Notes: generated by a model not told the origin, from the sequence alone. A stretch of 64,000 bases of DNA from Eikenella exigua (GCF_008805035.1 NZ_CP038018.1:1860001-1924000); one strand, 5' to 3'. Positions 1 through 9,636 are shown, counted from the stretch's first letter. Program-made: numbers and translations.

Positions 1-205
1 GCTGGCGGAAACGGAATGCGTGCCGAGCACTTGGCTGTTGTCGTCCCGCAATTAATAGCTGCGGAAACCGTGCAGCACACCGATGAGGCGTATACTGCTT
101 CCAGTATACGGGAAACAGGCCGATGGCGTTGTTGCTGCCACCCACACAGGCCATGGCCACATTGGGTTGCCGCCCAATCGCTTCCTGCATCTGTGCTTTG
201 ACTTC
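1..205 (-). pseudogene. trpB: trpB (tryptophan synthase beta) remnant
   Basis: Translating the minus strand gives EVKAQMQEAIGRQPNVAMAC followed by VGGSNNAIGLF, the PLP phosphate-binding glycine/serine loop region of TrpB. Further on it gives GVLHGFRSY, a stop, then LRDDNSQVLGTHSVSA, matching the downstream LLQD-DGQ-I-SISA region of the family. The segment between them, about 35 residues in intact TrpB, is missing and is replaced by a short palindrome. An in-frame TAA interrupts the second block and the upstream frame is lost at about 205. The remnant continues off the left edge. It is clearly decayed; a functional copy may exist elsewhere. Confidence 0.7.
90..109. repeat. 20-bp palindrome at the deletion point inside the trpB remnant
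   Basis: Eight-base arms GTATACTG and CAGTATAC are separated by four bases. The palindrome lies exactly where the TrpB reading jumps from the glycine loop to the VLHG block, so it may be the scar of the deletion or of an excised element. Confidence 0.5.
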
Positions 206-280
206 GGTGTCATGTCGTCCATGCGGGTGGTTCATTCTAGCATGGCTTCGTTCATCGTGTCTTTGAGTGTACGGCTGCCA

Positions 281-1217
281 CTATTCCACGCTTTCCAAAG
301 CCCGTTTTTTCGCTGCGCCCCATTCGGAAGCCGCAATCCCTGCTGCCACCAAGACCAAGGCTGTGAGCACATAGCCGCCCAAACGCTCGTCTGGGAAGGC
401 CGCCGCGCCCACCAGCGCACCGAACACCGGCAGCAGATTCATCGTGAGCGCCGCCCGCCCCGCGCCAATCGCAATCACGCTTTCCATATAAAACAGCTTG
501 GACAAAATCGCGATAAACACAGAAACATAAAGCAGCAGCAGCCAAGCCTGCCACGGCGGCAGCCGGAAGCCTCTCTCCACCCCTTCCCACACATAAAACG
601 GCGCACTCACCACTACCGCCGCCACACACATAGCCTACAGCAGGCTCGCCCAATGTACCTTCGGTGCAGCGCGCAACGCCAGCGAATAGCCCGCATAAAT
701 CAAAGAAGTCACCAACGCCAACGCATCTCCTTGCGACAAACCCGTTTCCAGCAGCGCGGCCGGATTGCCCCGGCCCACCACCCACACCACGCCCGCAAAC
801 GACAGCCCCACCCCCAGCCATTGCAGCCAATGTGCCCGCGTACGCCAAAACAGCACTTCCGCGAGCAACACCATCACCGGAATCAGCGCCGTGATAATCG
901 ATACATTCACCACCTCCGCCCCGCGCGCAAACGCGCTGTAGAGTACGATATTAAACAGCGAACCCGCTGCCGCCCACCAGCAACAGCCACAACGCACGCG
1001 GCTTGAGCACAGGCAAATCCTCCCGAATCCGCGCGCGGAACAGCCACGAAAGCAGCAAGGCCGCCAGCACCCAGCGCCAAAACGTAAACTCATAAGGCGA
1101 AAGCCAAGCCTTGCCCAGCTTGCCCGCCACATTGCTCGTGGCCCAAAACGCCGGTGCCAAAAACAGCATCATATAAGGGTGCGGCAGGCCGTCTGCCTGC
1201 CAAATACGGAAACGCAT
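281..1217 (-). pseudogene. EamA/DMT-family transporter, broken by a frameshift and a stop
   Basis: Three minus-strand pieces join into one about 310-residue drug/metabolite-transporter protein with roughly ten membrane segments and two EamA repeats. The start is ATG at 1217, with AGAGGA upstream. The reading shifts near 960-975, after WLLLVGG: the first frame ends at 951, while the family-like continuation GSLFNIVLYSAF lies in another frame. A TAG at 635-637 then stops the second piece, and the same frame resumes at 631 through LLPVFGALVGAAAFPDERL to 281. The gene is preceded by a TPP riboswitch and terminator, which suggests a former role in thiamine or thiamine-precursor uptake; this is inference, as the family has many substrates. 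A sequencing error could explain one lesion but hardly both. Confidence 0.75.
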
Positions 1218-1337
1218 GGTTTAATCCTCTTGCAACAGCCCGCTGCCGCTGGCGGAAGGCTACCTGAAAAATATTTACTGCGAAAACACAGTTGCTTACG
1301 GGCGAAGATTGCATGCCATGCTCAGGACAACAGGCAA

Positions 1338-1364
1338 CAAAAAACGCCCCGATAAATCGGAGCG
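1338..1364 (-). terminator. Terminator downstream of the TPP riboswitch
   Basis: On the minus strand a 9-bp stem CGCTCCGAT/ATCGGGGCG with a two-base loop is followed by six T. It lies about 80 bases after the riboswitch and before the transporter start, as expected for transcription attenuation. Confidence 0.75.
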
Positions 1365-1441
1365 CATCATCACGTTGCCGCGGCAGAATCTGCTCTGCCG
1401 CCTGCAGCCAATCAAACCGGGCAGTATCTCGCCCAAACCGG

Positions 1442-1525
1442 CCATGAGTTCCCTCCGCCGGCATTAACCGGTTCAGGTGCAACGGGTATGTTCTCAGCCG
1501 CGCAAGGCAGCACCCCGACTCAAGG
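1442..1525 (-). promoter_or_regulatory. TPP riboswitch (THI element)
   Basis: The minus strand carries the conserved aptamer blocks: CGGGGTGCT, GGCTGAGAACATACCCGTTG, CACCTGAACCGGTTAATGCC, then GGCGGAGGGAACTC. The closing helix is GAGT/ACTC. The CUGAGA block is the TPP pyrimidine-binding part and the later blocks bind the pyrophosphate. It is followed by a hairpin GGCAGA/TCTGCC and the terminator at 1338-1364, so TPP binding probably stops transcription before the EamA-type transporter. Confidence 0.93.
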
Positions 1526-1531
1526 GGGCGG

Positions 1532-1537
1532 ATTATA
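1532..1537 (-). promoter_or_regulatory. -10 element of the riboswitch transcript
   Basis: A perfect TATAAT on the minus strand lies 7-8 bases upstream of the aptamer's first helix, placing the transcript start at about 1525. No good -35 box is visible. Confidence 0.55.
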
Positions 1538-1714
1538 GTGGAATTCCTAATTCGCTGCTACGGCGGGGCGTGCCTAGCCGTATTGTTCATGCTGTTTGCG
1601 TTTGGCCGCCTTGCATTAGTACAGTGAATGGTGAATTTCACGATATGGTTTTCTGCAGCACGTTTGAGTGGGGCGGGGTTGTACGCAGCCATTTGAAGTG
1701 CCGAATCTTTCAAA
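1538..1714. other. Intergenic stretch without recognisable gene
   Basis: This lies between the riboswitch promoter and the uptake-sequence hairpin behind the glycosylase gene. An 82-codon frame runs through it but has no ribosome-binding site and no family resemblance. Nothing else is seen. Confidence 0.4.
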
Positions 1715-1755
1715 TTTTCAGGTAGCCTCAAGCCACTTTTAAAGGCTACCTGAAA
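1715..1755. terminator. Uptake-sequence inverted pair (terminator-like)
   Basis: TTTTCAGGTAGCCT and AGGCTACCTGAAAA face each other across about 13 bases, immediately after the stop of the minus-strand glycosylase gene. Confidence 0.6.
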
Positions 1756-1756
1756 A

Positions 1757-2341
1757 CTACACCAACCTAGCCATCTCGAAAAACGCCCGGTATGCCGCTG
1801 CCTTTTTCTGCAAACTCAGCGGATACGCCCGCGAGGTGGAGGGCAGGCGGGTGAGGGTGAAATTCCGTCCGGCCAAAGTGCAGGGCAGCGTTTCGCCGGT
1901 TTTCGGCATTTTCGGCGCATCGGGCAGCAGGGAGAGCAGCACTTCGGTGGCCTTGCCGCCGGTGGCGCATATATGGCGGCAGCACGGCAGCTGGGCGAGC
2001 ACGGCGGGCAAATCCACGGTTTTCACCACGCGTAGGAATTTGTCGGAGGCATTGTCTTGCTCGCGCACGGCCTTGAGCACGGTGGGGCAGGAAGCGATAC
2101 CGCGCTCGCGCAGGAAGGCTTTGATTTTTTCCGCATCAAATGCCTTTTCGCCTATTTTTTGGAAATGCGCGGCATCATTAAAGAACACGAGTCCGTATAC
2201 GCGCCACATATCGTTGATGAAATTGGGATAATGAAACAGCATGGCGTGTTTGTCGGCCTTGGGCGGGAAGGTGCCCATCATCATCACGGTGGCATCCGGC
2301 GGCAGTAGGGCGGGGAAGGGGTGGCTTTCGATTTCAGGCAT
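1757..2341 (-). CDS. Uracil/hypoxanthine-DNA glycosylase family protein
   Basis: This 194-residue protein belongs to the uracil-DNA glycosylase superfamily, in the branch annotated as DNA-deoxyinosine or UDG-like glycosylase, which removes deaminated bases to start base excision repair. Visible marks are the N-terminal motif MMGTFPPKAD (family motif A, G-x-x-P), the following HYPNFINDMWR segment, and the C-terminal LPSTSRAYP segment that corresponds to the DNA-intercalating motif (-HPS- type). It is soluble with no signal sequence. The start at 2341 gives the usual family length, although no strong ribosome-binding site precedes it. The exact substrate cannot be told from sequence. Confidence 0.75.
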   Translation of the reverse strand: MPEIESHPFPALLPPDATVMMMGTFPPKADKHAMLFHYPNFINDMWRVYGLVFFNDAAHFQKIGEKAFDAEKIKAFLRERGIASCPTVLKAVREQDNASDKFLRVVKTVDLPAVLAQLPCCRHICATGGKATEVLLSLLPDAPKMPKTGETLPCTLAGRNFTLTRLPSTSRAYPLSLQKKAAAYRAFFEMARLV

Positions 2342-2482
2342 GGCGGCAATGCAATAATTTGGAGGGTTTCATTATAAGGCGAATAAAAGCAGGAGCCGTT
2401 CGATTTTTCCCGCCGGCTATGATAAAGTACAGTCAAGATAAAAAGTTTGTTCAACCCTTGCCCACTCGAAAGCGAGAAAACA

Positions 2483-2701
2483 ATGTTCCCCGAATACCGC
2501 GACCTCATCAGCCAGCTCAAACAATCCGACAAGCGCTTTGCCCGCCTGTTTGACGAACACAACGAGCTGGACGAAAAAATCGCCAATATGGTTAAAAACC
2601 CGGTTACCGGCAATTTGGACGAAGTGGAAGTTCTGAAAAAACAGAAGCTGCATTTGAAAGACCAGCTCTATCAAATTCTGAGACAGCACGACAAGAAATA
2701 A
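2483..2701 (+). CDS. YdcH-family (DUF465) small protein
   Basis: A 72-residue charged, helical protein. It contains the family pattern of a leading region with FARLFDEHNELDEKI, then a second helix ending in LKKQKLHLKDQLYQIL. Such proteins form short coiled-coil hairpins and their role is unknown. The ATG at 2483 fits the family N-terminus; GCGAGAAAAC upstream is a weak ribosome-binding site. A composite uptake-sequence repeat follows directly and may terminate it. Confidence 0.85.
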   Translation: MFPEYRDLISQLKQSDKRFARLFDEHNELDEKIANMVKNPVTGNLDEVEVLKKQKLHLKDQLYQILRQHDKK

Positions 2702-2725
2702 ATACTTGCCTGGCAAAGGGCACAG

Positions 2726-2786
2726 AAGGCTACCTGGAAGTTTAGCTTCGCAGAAACTTAGCTGCGCTGCGTTTTCAGGTAGCCTT
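2726..2786. repeat. Composite uptake-sequence element, copy 1
   Basis: The layout is AGGCTACCTGGAAG, then a core reading TTTAGCTTCGCAGAAACTTA and GCTGCGCTGCG, then TTTTCAGGTAGCCT. The same core between facing uptake sequences recurs at 6601-6659 (inverted) and 32252-32313. Confidence 0.75.
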
Positions 2787-2965
2787 CGCCGCTTTAAATA
2801 CGGTTGAAGCTGCTGCTTAACAAATCCTGCCGTTTCCATACAGATAAATACAAAAACTGGACATTTCCCCCACTATCGCCGAAAATGTACATCTTGCCCG
2901 CTAGCAGCAAACTGCGTTTTCAGGCGCAATTATTCATTTCAACCGAATTTAAACTGCCCTCCAGC

Positions 2966-3421
2966 ATGAAACCCGCCATCCTCGTTATGCACGGCCCCAA
3001 CCTCAATCTTTTGGGGCAGCGCGAACCGGAAATCTACGGCCGCACCACCCTTGCCGACATCAATGCCGGCCTGCAGGCGCGCGCCGAAGCTGCCGGTTTT
3101 GCCTTTGAAGCCGTGCAGAGCAATGCCGAAGCCGTGCTGGTGGAGCGTGCCCAGGCGGCCATGGCCGACCATACCGCCTTTATCATCATCAACCCGGCAG
3201 CCTACACCCACACCAGTGTCGCCCTGCGCGATGCGCTCGCCGCCGCCGGCAAACCCTTTATTGAAGTCCACCTCTCCAACGTGTACGCCCGCGAGCCCTT
3301 CCGCCGCCATTCTTATTTTTCCGATTTGGCGCAGGGCGTGATTTGCGGGCTGGGCGCACACGGCTACTCTGCCGCGCTGGATTTCGCCATTGAATACTTG
3401 CAACAAAAACAGGCCGGCTAA
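2966..3421 (+). CDS. aroQ: Type II 3-dehydroquinate dehydratase
   Basis: It dehydrates 3-dehydroquinate to 3-dehydroshikimate in the shikimate pathway. The 151-residue length is that of the type II dodecameric enzyme. The N-terminal motif GPNLNLLGQREPEIYG contains the catalytic tyrosine and the flexible-loop arginine. Later come QSNAEAVLVERAQAA, then IIINPAAYTHTSVALRDAL with the active-site asparagine and histidine, and EVHLSNVYAREPFRRHSYFS. The frame is open further upstream, but ATG at 2966 starts the conserved strand directly. It is the first gene of an apparent aroQ-accB-accC cluster and ends 36 bases before accB. Confidence 0.96.
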   Translation: MKPAILVMHGPNLNLLGQREPEIYGRTTLADINAGLQARAEAAGFAFEAVQSNAEAVLVERAQAAMADHTAFIIINPAAYTHTSVALRDALAAAGKPFIEVHLSNVYAREPFRRHSYFSDLAQGVICGLGAHGYSAALDFAIEYLQQKQAG

Positions 3422-3457
3422 AGCCCGGCTCCGAATCCCTTAAAAGGACCTCTCATT

Positions 3458-3919
3458 ATGGATTTACGCAAACTCAAAAAACTCATCGACTTGGTGGAAG
3501 AATCCGGCATTGCCGAGATTGAAGTAACCGAAGGCGAAGAAAAAGTGCGCATTACCCGCTCGCTGGCCGCGCCGCAGCCCGTGTATGCCGCCGCGCCTGC
3601 TGTGGCCGCCGCTCCGGCTCCCGCCGTGGCCGCTGCCGCGCCCGTTGCAGCCGCAGGCGCGCCTGCCGCACCCGCCCGCGATTTGAGCAAAGCGCAAACC
3701 TCGCCCATGGTGGGCACTTTCTACCGCGCCCCCGGCCCGAACGCGCCGGTGTTTGTGGAAGTGGGCCAGAGCGTGAACGCCGGCGACACCTTATGCATCA
3801 TCGAAGCCATGAAGCTGATGAACGAAATCGAAGCCGAACGCAGCGGCGTGGTGAAAGAAATTCTGGTGGAAAACGGCCAGCCGGTAGAGTTTGGCGAGCC
3901 GCTGTTTATCATCGAATAA
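3458..3919 (+). CDS. accB: Biotin carboxyl carrier protein of acetyl-CoA carboxylase
   Basis: It carries biotin between biotin carboxylase and carboxyltransferase in the first step of fatty acid synthesis. The 153 residues comprise a short N-terminal helix, an alanine/proline-rich linker at about residues 37-75, and the C-terminal biotinyl domain with EAMKLMNEIEAE, whose lysine is biotinylated. AAAGGACC upstream is a good ribosome-binding site. A facing pair of uptake sequences separates it from accC 60 bases downstream, which may set the accB:accC ratio. Confidence 0.97.
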   Translation: MDLRKLKKLIDLVEESGIAEIEVTEGEEKVRITRSLAAPQPVYAAAPAVAAAPAPAVAAAAPVAAAGAPAAPARDLSKAQTSPMVGTFYRAPGPNAPVFVEVGQSVNAGDTLCIIEAMKLMNEIEAERSGVVKEILVENGQPVEFGEPLFIIE

Positions 3920-3964
3920 TTTTTCAGGTAGCCTCCTGCTGCGGCATAAAGGCTACCTGAAAAC
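3920..3964 (+). terminator. Uptake-sequence hairpin between accB and accC
   Basis: TTTTCAGGTAGCC and GGCTACCTGAAAA face each other across about 15 bases inside the accBC intergenic gap. It could act as a partial terminator; the U-tract on the + strand is weak, so read-through is likely. Confidence 0.45.
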
Positions 3965-3979
3965 CATAAGGCAAAGATT

Positions 3980-5359
<1,380 letters not shown>

Positions 5360-5376
5360 TTTGTTGTCAGATGAAT

Positions 5377-5419
5377 AAAAGGCTACCTGAAAAGTGTTTC
5401 TGCTTTTCAGGTAGCTTTT
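5377..5419. terminator. Uptake-sequence inverted pair behind accC
   Basis: AAAAGGCTACCTGAAAAG and CTTTTCAGGTAGCTTTT form a long stem ending in T on the + strand. It is the likely end of the aroQ-accB-accC transcript. Confidence 0.7.
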
Positions 5420-5603
5420 GTTTTCAGGTAGTCAGTGGGTTAGCCGGCCCTAGACATCTTTGGTAGGCAACCATAAGGGCTACTTGAAACCGCTGCCGCC
5501 GCCGCGTGTTACAATAGCCGCCCTTTCCCGTCGGAATCAGGCGCATACCGTTTTCAGGTATGCCCTTCCGGCATTCCACATCATTCCAAGAAAGTTACCC
5601 GCC

Positions 5604-6569
5604 ATGAAACACATCATTCGCCGCAATAGCGAGCCGAACAGTGGCAACTGGGAGCGCGACACCCTGGAAAAACTCCTGCTCGAAGCTTACCGCGAGCAAC
5701 GCCGTGCCCGCATTTGGAAGCTCATTTTCCGCCTGTTGCTCATCGCCTTCCTGGCTCTCTATCTGTTTGCCATTTTCGGCAATATAGGCAGCCTCAATCC
5801 TGCCGCTGCCGGGCCGCATACCGCAGTGATCCGCTTGGAAGGCGCGATTACCGCCGGCGAAAACCAGGCCGGCAAACTGCGCCAAGGCCTTGAAGCCGCC
5901 TATAAAAACAAACAGGTACGCGGCATCATCATCCGCGCCAACAGCCCTGGCGGTTCGCCCGTGGTATCTGGCGTAGCCTACCGCGAAATCCGACGCCTGC
6001 GCGCCGAGCATCCCAACATCCCCGTGTATATGGTGGCCGAAGACATGTGCGCCTCTGGCTGTTACTACATCGCCGCCGCCGCCGATAAAATCTATGCCGA
6101 CCCCTCCAGCATCGTCGGCAGCATCGGCGTGATCGGCAGTAGCTTCGACCTCACCGGTCTGATGCACAATATGGGCATCCAACGCCGCCTGCGCACTGCT
6201 GGCAGCAACAAAGGCATGGGTGACCCCTTCAGCCCGGAAACCCCCGAGCAAACCGCCATTTGGCAAGGCATGCTGGACGACATCCACCAGCAATTCATCA
6301 AAGCCGTGCGCGACGGGCGCGGCAAACGCCTGCACGAAGCCGACCATCCCGACCTGTTCAGCGGCCGCGTATACACCGGCAACGAAGCCCTCAGAACCGG
6401 CCTCATCGATGGCCTGGGCGATATCTACAGCGTATCGCGCGATATCATCAAAGCCCCCGAGCTGGTGGACTACACCCCTGCCGATGACATCAGTCGCCTG
6501 TTCAGCAAAGGAGTAGGCACCAGCGTGCGCCAAAGCTTGCAGGAAGCCGTGCAGGAACAGCCGTGGTAG
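5604..6569 (+). CDS. SppA-type signal peptide peptidase (S49 family)
   Basis: A 321-residue membrane-bound serine protease that degrades cleaved signal peptides. ATG at 5604 gives a basic N-terminus followed by one membrane helix at about residues 36-55 (LIFRLLLIAFLALYLFAIF). The periplasmic S49 domain shows RANSPGGSPVVSG, then ASGCYYIAAAADKIYADPS containing the nucleophile serine, SIGVIGSSFD, and SNKGMGDPF with the candidate general-base lysine. The length matches the short 36K/SohB-like branch, not the two-domain E. coli SppA. An in-frame extension to 5460 lacks a start context and runs through uptake sequence, so it was not used. Confidence 0.9.
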   Translation: MKHIIRRNSEPNSGNWERDTLEKLLLEAYREQRRARIWKLIFRLLLIAFLALYLFAIFGNIGSLNPAAAGPHTAVIRLEGAITAGENQAGKLRQGLEAAYKNKQVRGIIIRANSPGGSPVVSGVAYREIRRLRAEHPNIPVYMVAEDMCASGCYYIAAAADKIYADPSSIVGSIGVIGSSFDLTGLMHNMGIQRRLRTAGSNKGMGDPFSPETPEQTAIWQGMLDDIHQQFIKAVRDGRGKRLHEADHPDLFSGRVYTGNEALRTGLIDGLGDIYSVSRDIIKAPELVDYTPADDISRLFSKGVGTSVRQSLQEAVQEQPW

Positions 6570-6600
6570 GAATTTAGTTTGTTGCTTTGGTTAAATAGGA

Positions 6601-6659
6601 AAGGCTACCTGAAAACGAGCTCCGCGAGTTTCTGCGAAGCTAAAATTCAGGTAGCCTTT
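6601..6659. repeat. Composite uptake-sequence element, copy 2 (inverted)
   Basis: AAGGCTACCTGAAAA, then the core CGAGCTCCGCGAGTTTCTGC and GAAGCTAAAA, then TTCAGGTAGCCTTT. Read on the minus strand it matches copies 1 and 3. It lies just behind the peptidase gene and may serve as terminator. Confidence 0.75.
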
Positions 6660-6727
6660 ATCTTGAAAAGCCGGCCGTTTGCCTGATATGTATGCCATCT
6701 AATCACACCATAAGAGGAAAACTAACC

Positions 6728-6964
6728 ATGATCGGTACCATCATCATCGGCTTCATCATCGGTGTTTTGGCCAAATTCCTGTATCCGGGCGGGCAACGCT
6801 TGGGTATCATCATGACTACGCTACTCGGCATCGGTGGCTCGGTGCTGGCCAGCTGGGTTGGGCAGATGATGGGCTGGTATGCCATCGGGCAGCCAGCAGG
6901 CTGGGTTGCATCCACGCTGGGCGCCGTGGCTATTTTGGCTATTTTCGCGAACCTGCGGAAATAA
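6728..6964 (+). CDS. GlsB/YeaQ/YmgE-family membrane protein
   Basis: A 78-residue protein with three hydrophobic segments: residues 3-18, 26-48 with the small-residue pattern TTLLGIGGSVLASWVG, and 56-75. The YPGG turn after the first helix and the FANLRK-like end are typical of this stress-associated, transglycosylase-associated-like family, whose role is unclear. AAGAGGAAAA lies well placed before ATG 6728. A strong terminator follows. Confidence 0.85.
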   Translation: MIGTIIIGFIIGVLAKFLYPGGQRLGIIMTTLLGIGGSVLASWVGQMMGWYAIGQPAGWVASTLGAVAILAIFANLRK

Positions 6965-6984
6965 TGTCCCCCTACTGACAACCG

Positions 6985-7025
6985 AAAGCAGCCTCAACCG
7001 ATAGCGGTTGATGGCTGCTTTTTTA
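6985..7025 (+). terminator. Rho-independent terminator
   Basis: AAAGCAGCC-TCAACCG and CGGTTGA-TGGCTGCTTT form a long stem with a four-base loop and a T run, 20 bases after the GlsB-type gene. Confidence 0.9.
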
Positions 7026-7153
7026 TGTTCTAGCGTTGTACGGTAAATCTATTTGCATCCAGGATAACGTTGGCCGGGTTTGCTGTACTTAACTACACTT
7101 CTGCGGCTAGCTGCTTTGTCCTAATTTAAATTTGATTTATATATTTGCTCAAT

Positions 7154-7196
7154 AAAGGCTACCTGAAAAATATTGCTCATTTTCAGGTAGCCTTTC
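7154..7196. terminator. Uptake-sequence inverted pair behind topA
   Basis: AAAGGCTACCTGAAAA and TTTTCAGGTAGCCTTT face each other about 15 bases past the topA stop. T-rich flanks are present on both strands. Confidence 0.65.
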
Positions 7197-7210
7197 GTTT
7201 ATTTACGGCT

Positions 7211-9511
7211 TTAGCCTTTCAGGGCGGGCGGTTCGATTTGCTCTTTCCAGCCGCACTCTTTCTGTGGGCAGACTTTTTCCACACCCCAGCGTTTGGTGGT
7301 TTTGATGGTGAGCACTGGCCAGTGGCATTTCGGGCATTCTTCGGCCACGGGCGGGTTCCAGGTGGCGTAGTCGCAGTCGGGGTAGGTGTTGCAGCTGTAG
7401 AACAGCTTGCCGTAGCGCGATTTGCGCTCGATCAGGCTGCCTTTGCCGCATTTGGGGCAGGCCACGCCGGTGTCTTTGGGTTTTTCCAAGGGTTCGATGT
7501 GTTTGCACTTGGGGTAGTTGGCACAGCCGATGAATTTTCCGAAACGGCCTTTTTTATACACAAGCTGACCGCCGCATTTAGGACATTCTCGCCCTTCTAC
7601 GATGGTGGGCTCTTCAGCGGCTTTGGCAGCTTCGTCGGCGGTTTCGTTGAGATTGCGGGTGTAGTCGCAATCGGGGTAGCCGGAGCAGGCGATGAAGCGG
7701 CCGCGTTTGCCGAATTTGATTTGCAGCTTGTGTTGGCCGCATTTGGGGCAGGTTTCGTCCAGCTCTTCGGTGGTGATTTTGGCGCGCTCGATGCCGGCTT
7801 TTTCCTCAATCTGTTTGTGGAAGCCTTTCCAGAATTTGTCCATCACGGGAATCCACTGCCGCTTGCCGCTGGCAATGTCGTCGAGCTGGTCTTCGAGCTT
7901 GGCGGTGAAATCGTAGTCCACGTATTGGGTAAAGTGTTCGGTGAGGAACTTGTTCACGATTTCGCCGGTGTCGGTGGGCAGGAAGCGGCGCTGGTCGATG
8001 GTTACGTATTCACGGTCTTTCAGGGTTTTGATGATGCTGGCATAGGTGGAGGGGCGGCCGATGCCGAACTCCTCCAAGGCCTTCACCAGCGTGGCTTCGT
8101 TGAAGCGGGGCGGCGGCTGGGTGAAGTGCTGCTCGCCGTAGAGTTTGTCTACAGGCAGGGCGTCGCCCACGGCCAATTCGGGCAGTTTTTTGTTGTCTTC
8201 ATCCTCGTCGTCGTCATCGTGGCCTTCCTGATACACACTCAGGAAGCCGGCAAATACGAGCACTTGGCCGGTGGCGCGGAACACGCCTTCGCCCACACCG
8301 ATGTCTACGGTGGTGGCGTCGAATTTGGCCTCCACCATCTGGCAGGCCATGGTGCGCTGCCAAATCATTTGGTAGAGCTTGAATTGGTCGGCGGAAAGGA
8401 AGGGCTTCACGCTTTCGGGCGTGCGGTACACCGAAGTGGGGCGGATGGCTTCGTGCGCCTCTTGGGCGTTTTTGGATTTGGTGCGGTACATGCGCGGCGA
8501 TTTGGGTAGGAAATCGGCGCCGATTTTGTTGTCGATGTAGTGGCGGATTTCGGCTATCGCGTCTTGCGACAGGGTTACGCTGTCGGTACGCATATAAGTA
8601 ATCAGGCCGACCGAGCCTTGGCCGACGTCCACGCCTTCAAACAGCTGCTGGGCGGTGCGCATGGTGCGGTCGGTGGTGAAGCCGAGCTTGCGTACGGCGT
8701 CTTGCTGCATGGTGGAGGTAGTGTAGGGCGCGGCTGGCTTGCGGGTGGCTTTTTTCTTCACCACATCGAGCACTCGCGCGGGTTTGCCCTGCATGGCGGC
8801 CAACACGGCGGCCTGAGCGGCTTCATTGGGCAGGGAGAACTGCTCCAGTTTGCTGCCCTGCCATTGGGTGAGCTTGGCGGCAAATTTTTGGCGGCCTTTG
8901 TGGCTATCGAGGTGCACGCTCCAGTATTCCTGCGTTTCAAAGGCGCGGATTTCGTTTTCGCGTTCGCAAATCAGGCGCAGGGCGGGGCTTTGCACGCGGC
9001 CGGCGCTCAGGCCGCGCCGGATTTTTTTCCACAACAGCGGGGAGAGGTTGAAGCCGACCAGGTAATCCAAGGCACGGCGTGCCTGTTGCGCGTCCACCAA
9101 GCCCATATCGAGCTTGCGCGGCTGCTTGAGGGCTTCCTGCACACCTTTTTTGGTGACTTCGTGGAACACCACGCGCAGGGTGCGCTCTTCCAGATTTTTG
9201 ATGCCGCGTTTGGATTTGAGGATTTCGTAGATATGCCAGGAAATGGCTTCACCTTCGCGGTCCGGGTCGGTGGCCAGATAGAGGGTATTGGCTTCTTTGG
9301 CGGCTGCCACGATGGCATCGATATACTTTTTGCTCTTGGCCGGCACTTCGTATTTCATGGTGAAATCGTGCTCGGGATCGACGGCGCCGTTTTTCGGCAC
9401 CAAATCGCGTACATGGCCGAAGGAGGCCAATACTTCAAAATCGCTGCCCAGGTATTTTTTAATAGATTTGATTTTGTTGGGAGATTCCACAATCAGCAGG
9501 TTTTTCGACAT
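7211..9511 (-). CDS. topA: DNA topoisomerase I (type IA)
   Basis: It relaxes negative supercoils by cutting and rejoining one strand. The 766 residues comprise an N-terminal TOPRIM domain (KNLLIVESPNKIKSIKKYL and the acidic ATDPDREGEAISWH near residues 95-108), the arch and gate domains with GLITYMRTDSVTLS carrying the active-site tyrosine near residue 310, and a C-terminal tail of four cysteine-rich ribbons. Three of these follow the pattern CPKCG...C..YP.C and the fourth is CPKCHWP...CPQKEC. Large open frames on the other strand are codon-bias shadows. A TTGCTT/TATATT promoter lies upstream. Confidence 0.98.
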   Translation of the reverse strand: MSKNLLIVESPNKIKSIKKYLGSDFEVLASFGHVRDLVPKNGAVDPEHDFTMKYEVPAKSKKYIDAIVAAAKEANTLYLATDPDREGEAISWHIYEILKSKRGIKNLEERTLRVVFHEVTKKGVQEALKQPRKLDMGLVDAQQARRALDYLVGFNLSPLLWKKIRRGLSAGRVQSPALRLICERENEIRAFETQEYWSVHLDSHKGRQKFAAKLTQWQGSKLEQFSLPNEAAQAAVLAAMQGKPARVLDVVKKKATRKPAAPYTTSTMQQDAVRKLGFTTDRTMRTAQQLFEGVDVGQGSVGLITYMRTDSVTLSQDAIAEIRHYIDNKIGADFLPKSPRMYRTKSKNAQEAHEAIRPTSVYRTPESVKPFLSADQFKLYQMIWQRTMACQMVEAKFDATTVDIGVGEGVFRATGQVLVFAGFLSVYQEGHDDDDEDEDNKKLPELAVGDALPVDKLYGEQHFTQPPPRFNEATLVKALEEFGIGRPSTYASIIKTLKDREYVTIDQRRFLPTDTGEIVNKFLTEHFTQYVDYDFTAKLEDQLDDIASGKRQWIPVMDKFWKGFHKQIEEKAGIERAKITTEELDETCPKCGQHKLQIKFGKRGRFIACSGYPDCDYTRNLNETADEAAKAAEEPTIVEGRECPKCGGQLVYKKGRFGKFIGCANYPKCKHIEPLEKPKDTGVACPKCGKGSLIERKSRYGKLFYSCNTYPDCDYATWNPPVAEECPKCHWPVLTIKTTKRWGVEKVCPQKECGWKEQIEPPALKG

Positions 9512-9559
9512 AGTTTCCTCGCAAAATACTTTTGTTTTTAGCCACGCTGTAGCTAAGGA

Positions 9560-9587
9560 AATATAGTGCTTTAGCCAATAAAAGCAA
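9560..9587 (-). promoter_or_regulatory. Candidate topA promoter
   Basis: On the minus strand TTGCTT and TATATT are spaced by 16 bases, about 50 bases before the topA start. Confidence 0.45.
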
Positions 9588-9636
9588 GGTATCAGGTAGC
9601 CTTAATCCATCTTGGTGCAAGAGCGCTGTATTCAAT

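Noticed and set aside
83..1006. 307-codon + strand frame at the left edge
   Set aside because: Arginine/proline/histidine-rich shadow of the decayed trpB and EamA genes on the other strand.
1477..1725. 82-codon + strand frame near the riboswitch
   Set aside because: No ribosome-binding site or family. It begins inside the TPP aptamer complement.
7145..9541. Two long + strand open frames opposite topA
   Set aside because: Shadows of topA with compositional bias and no family resemblance.
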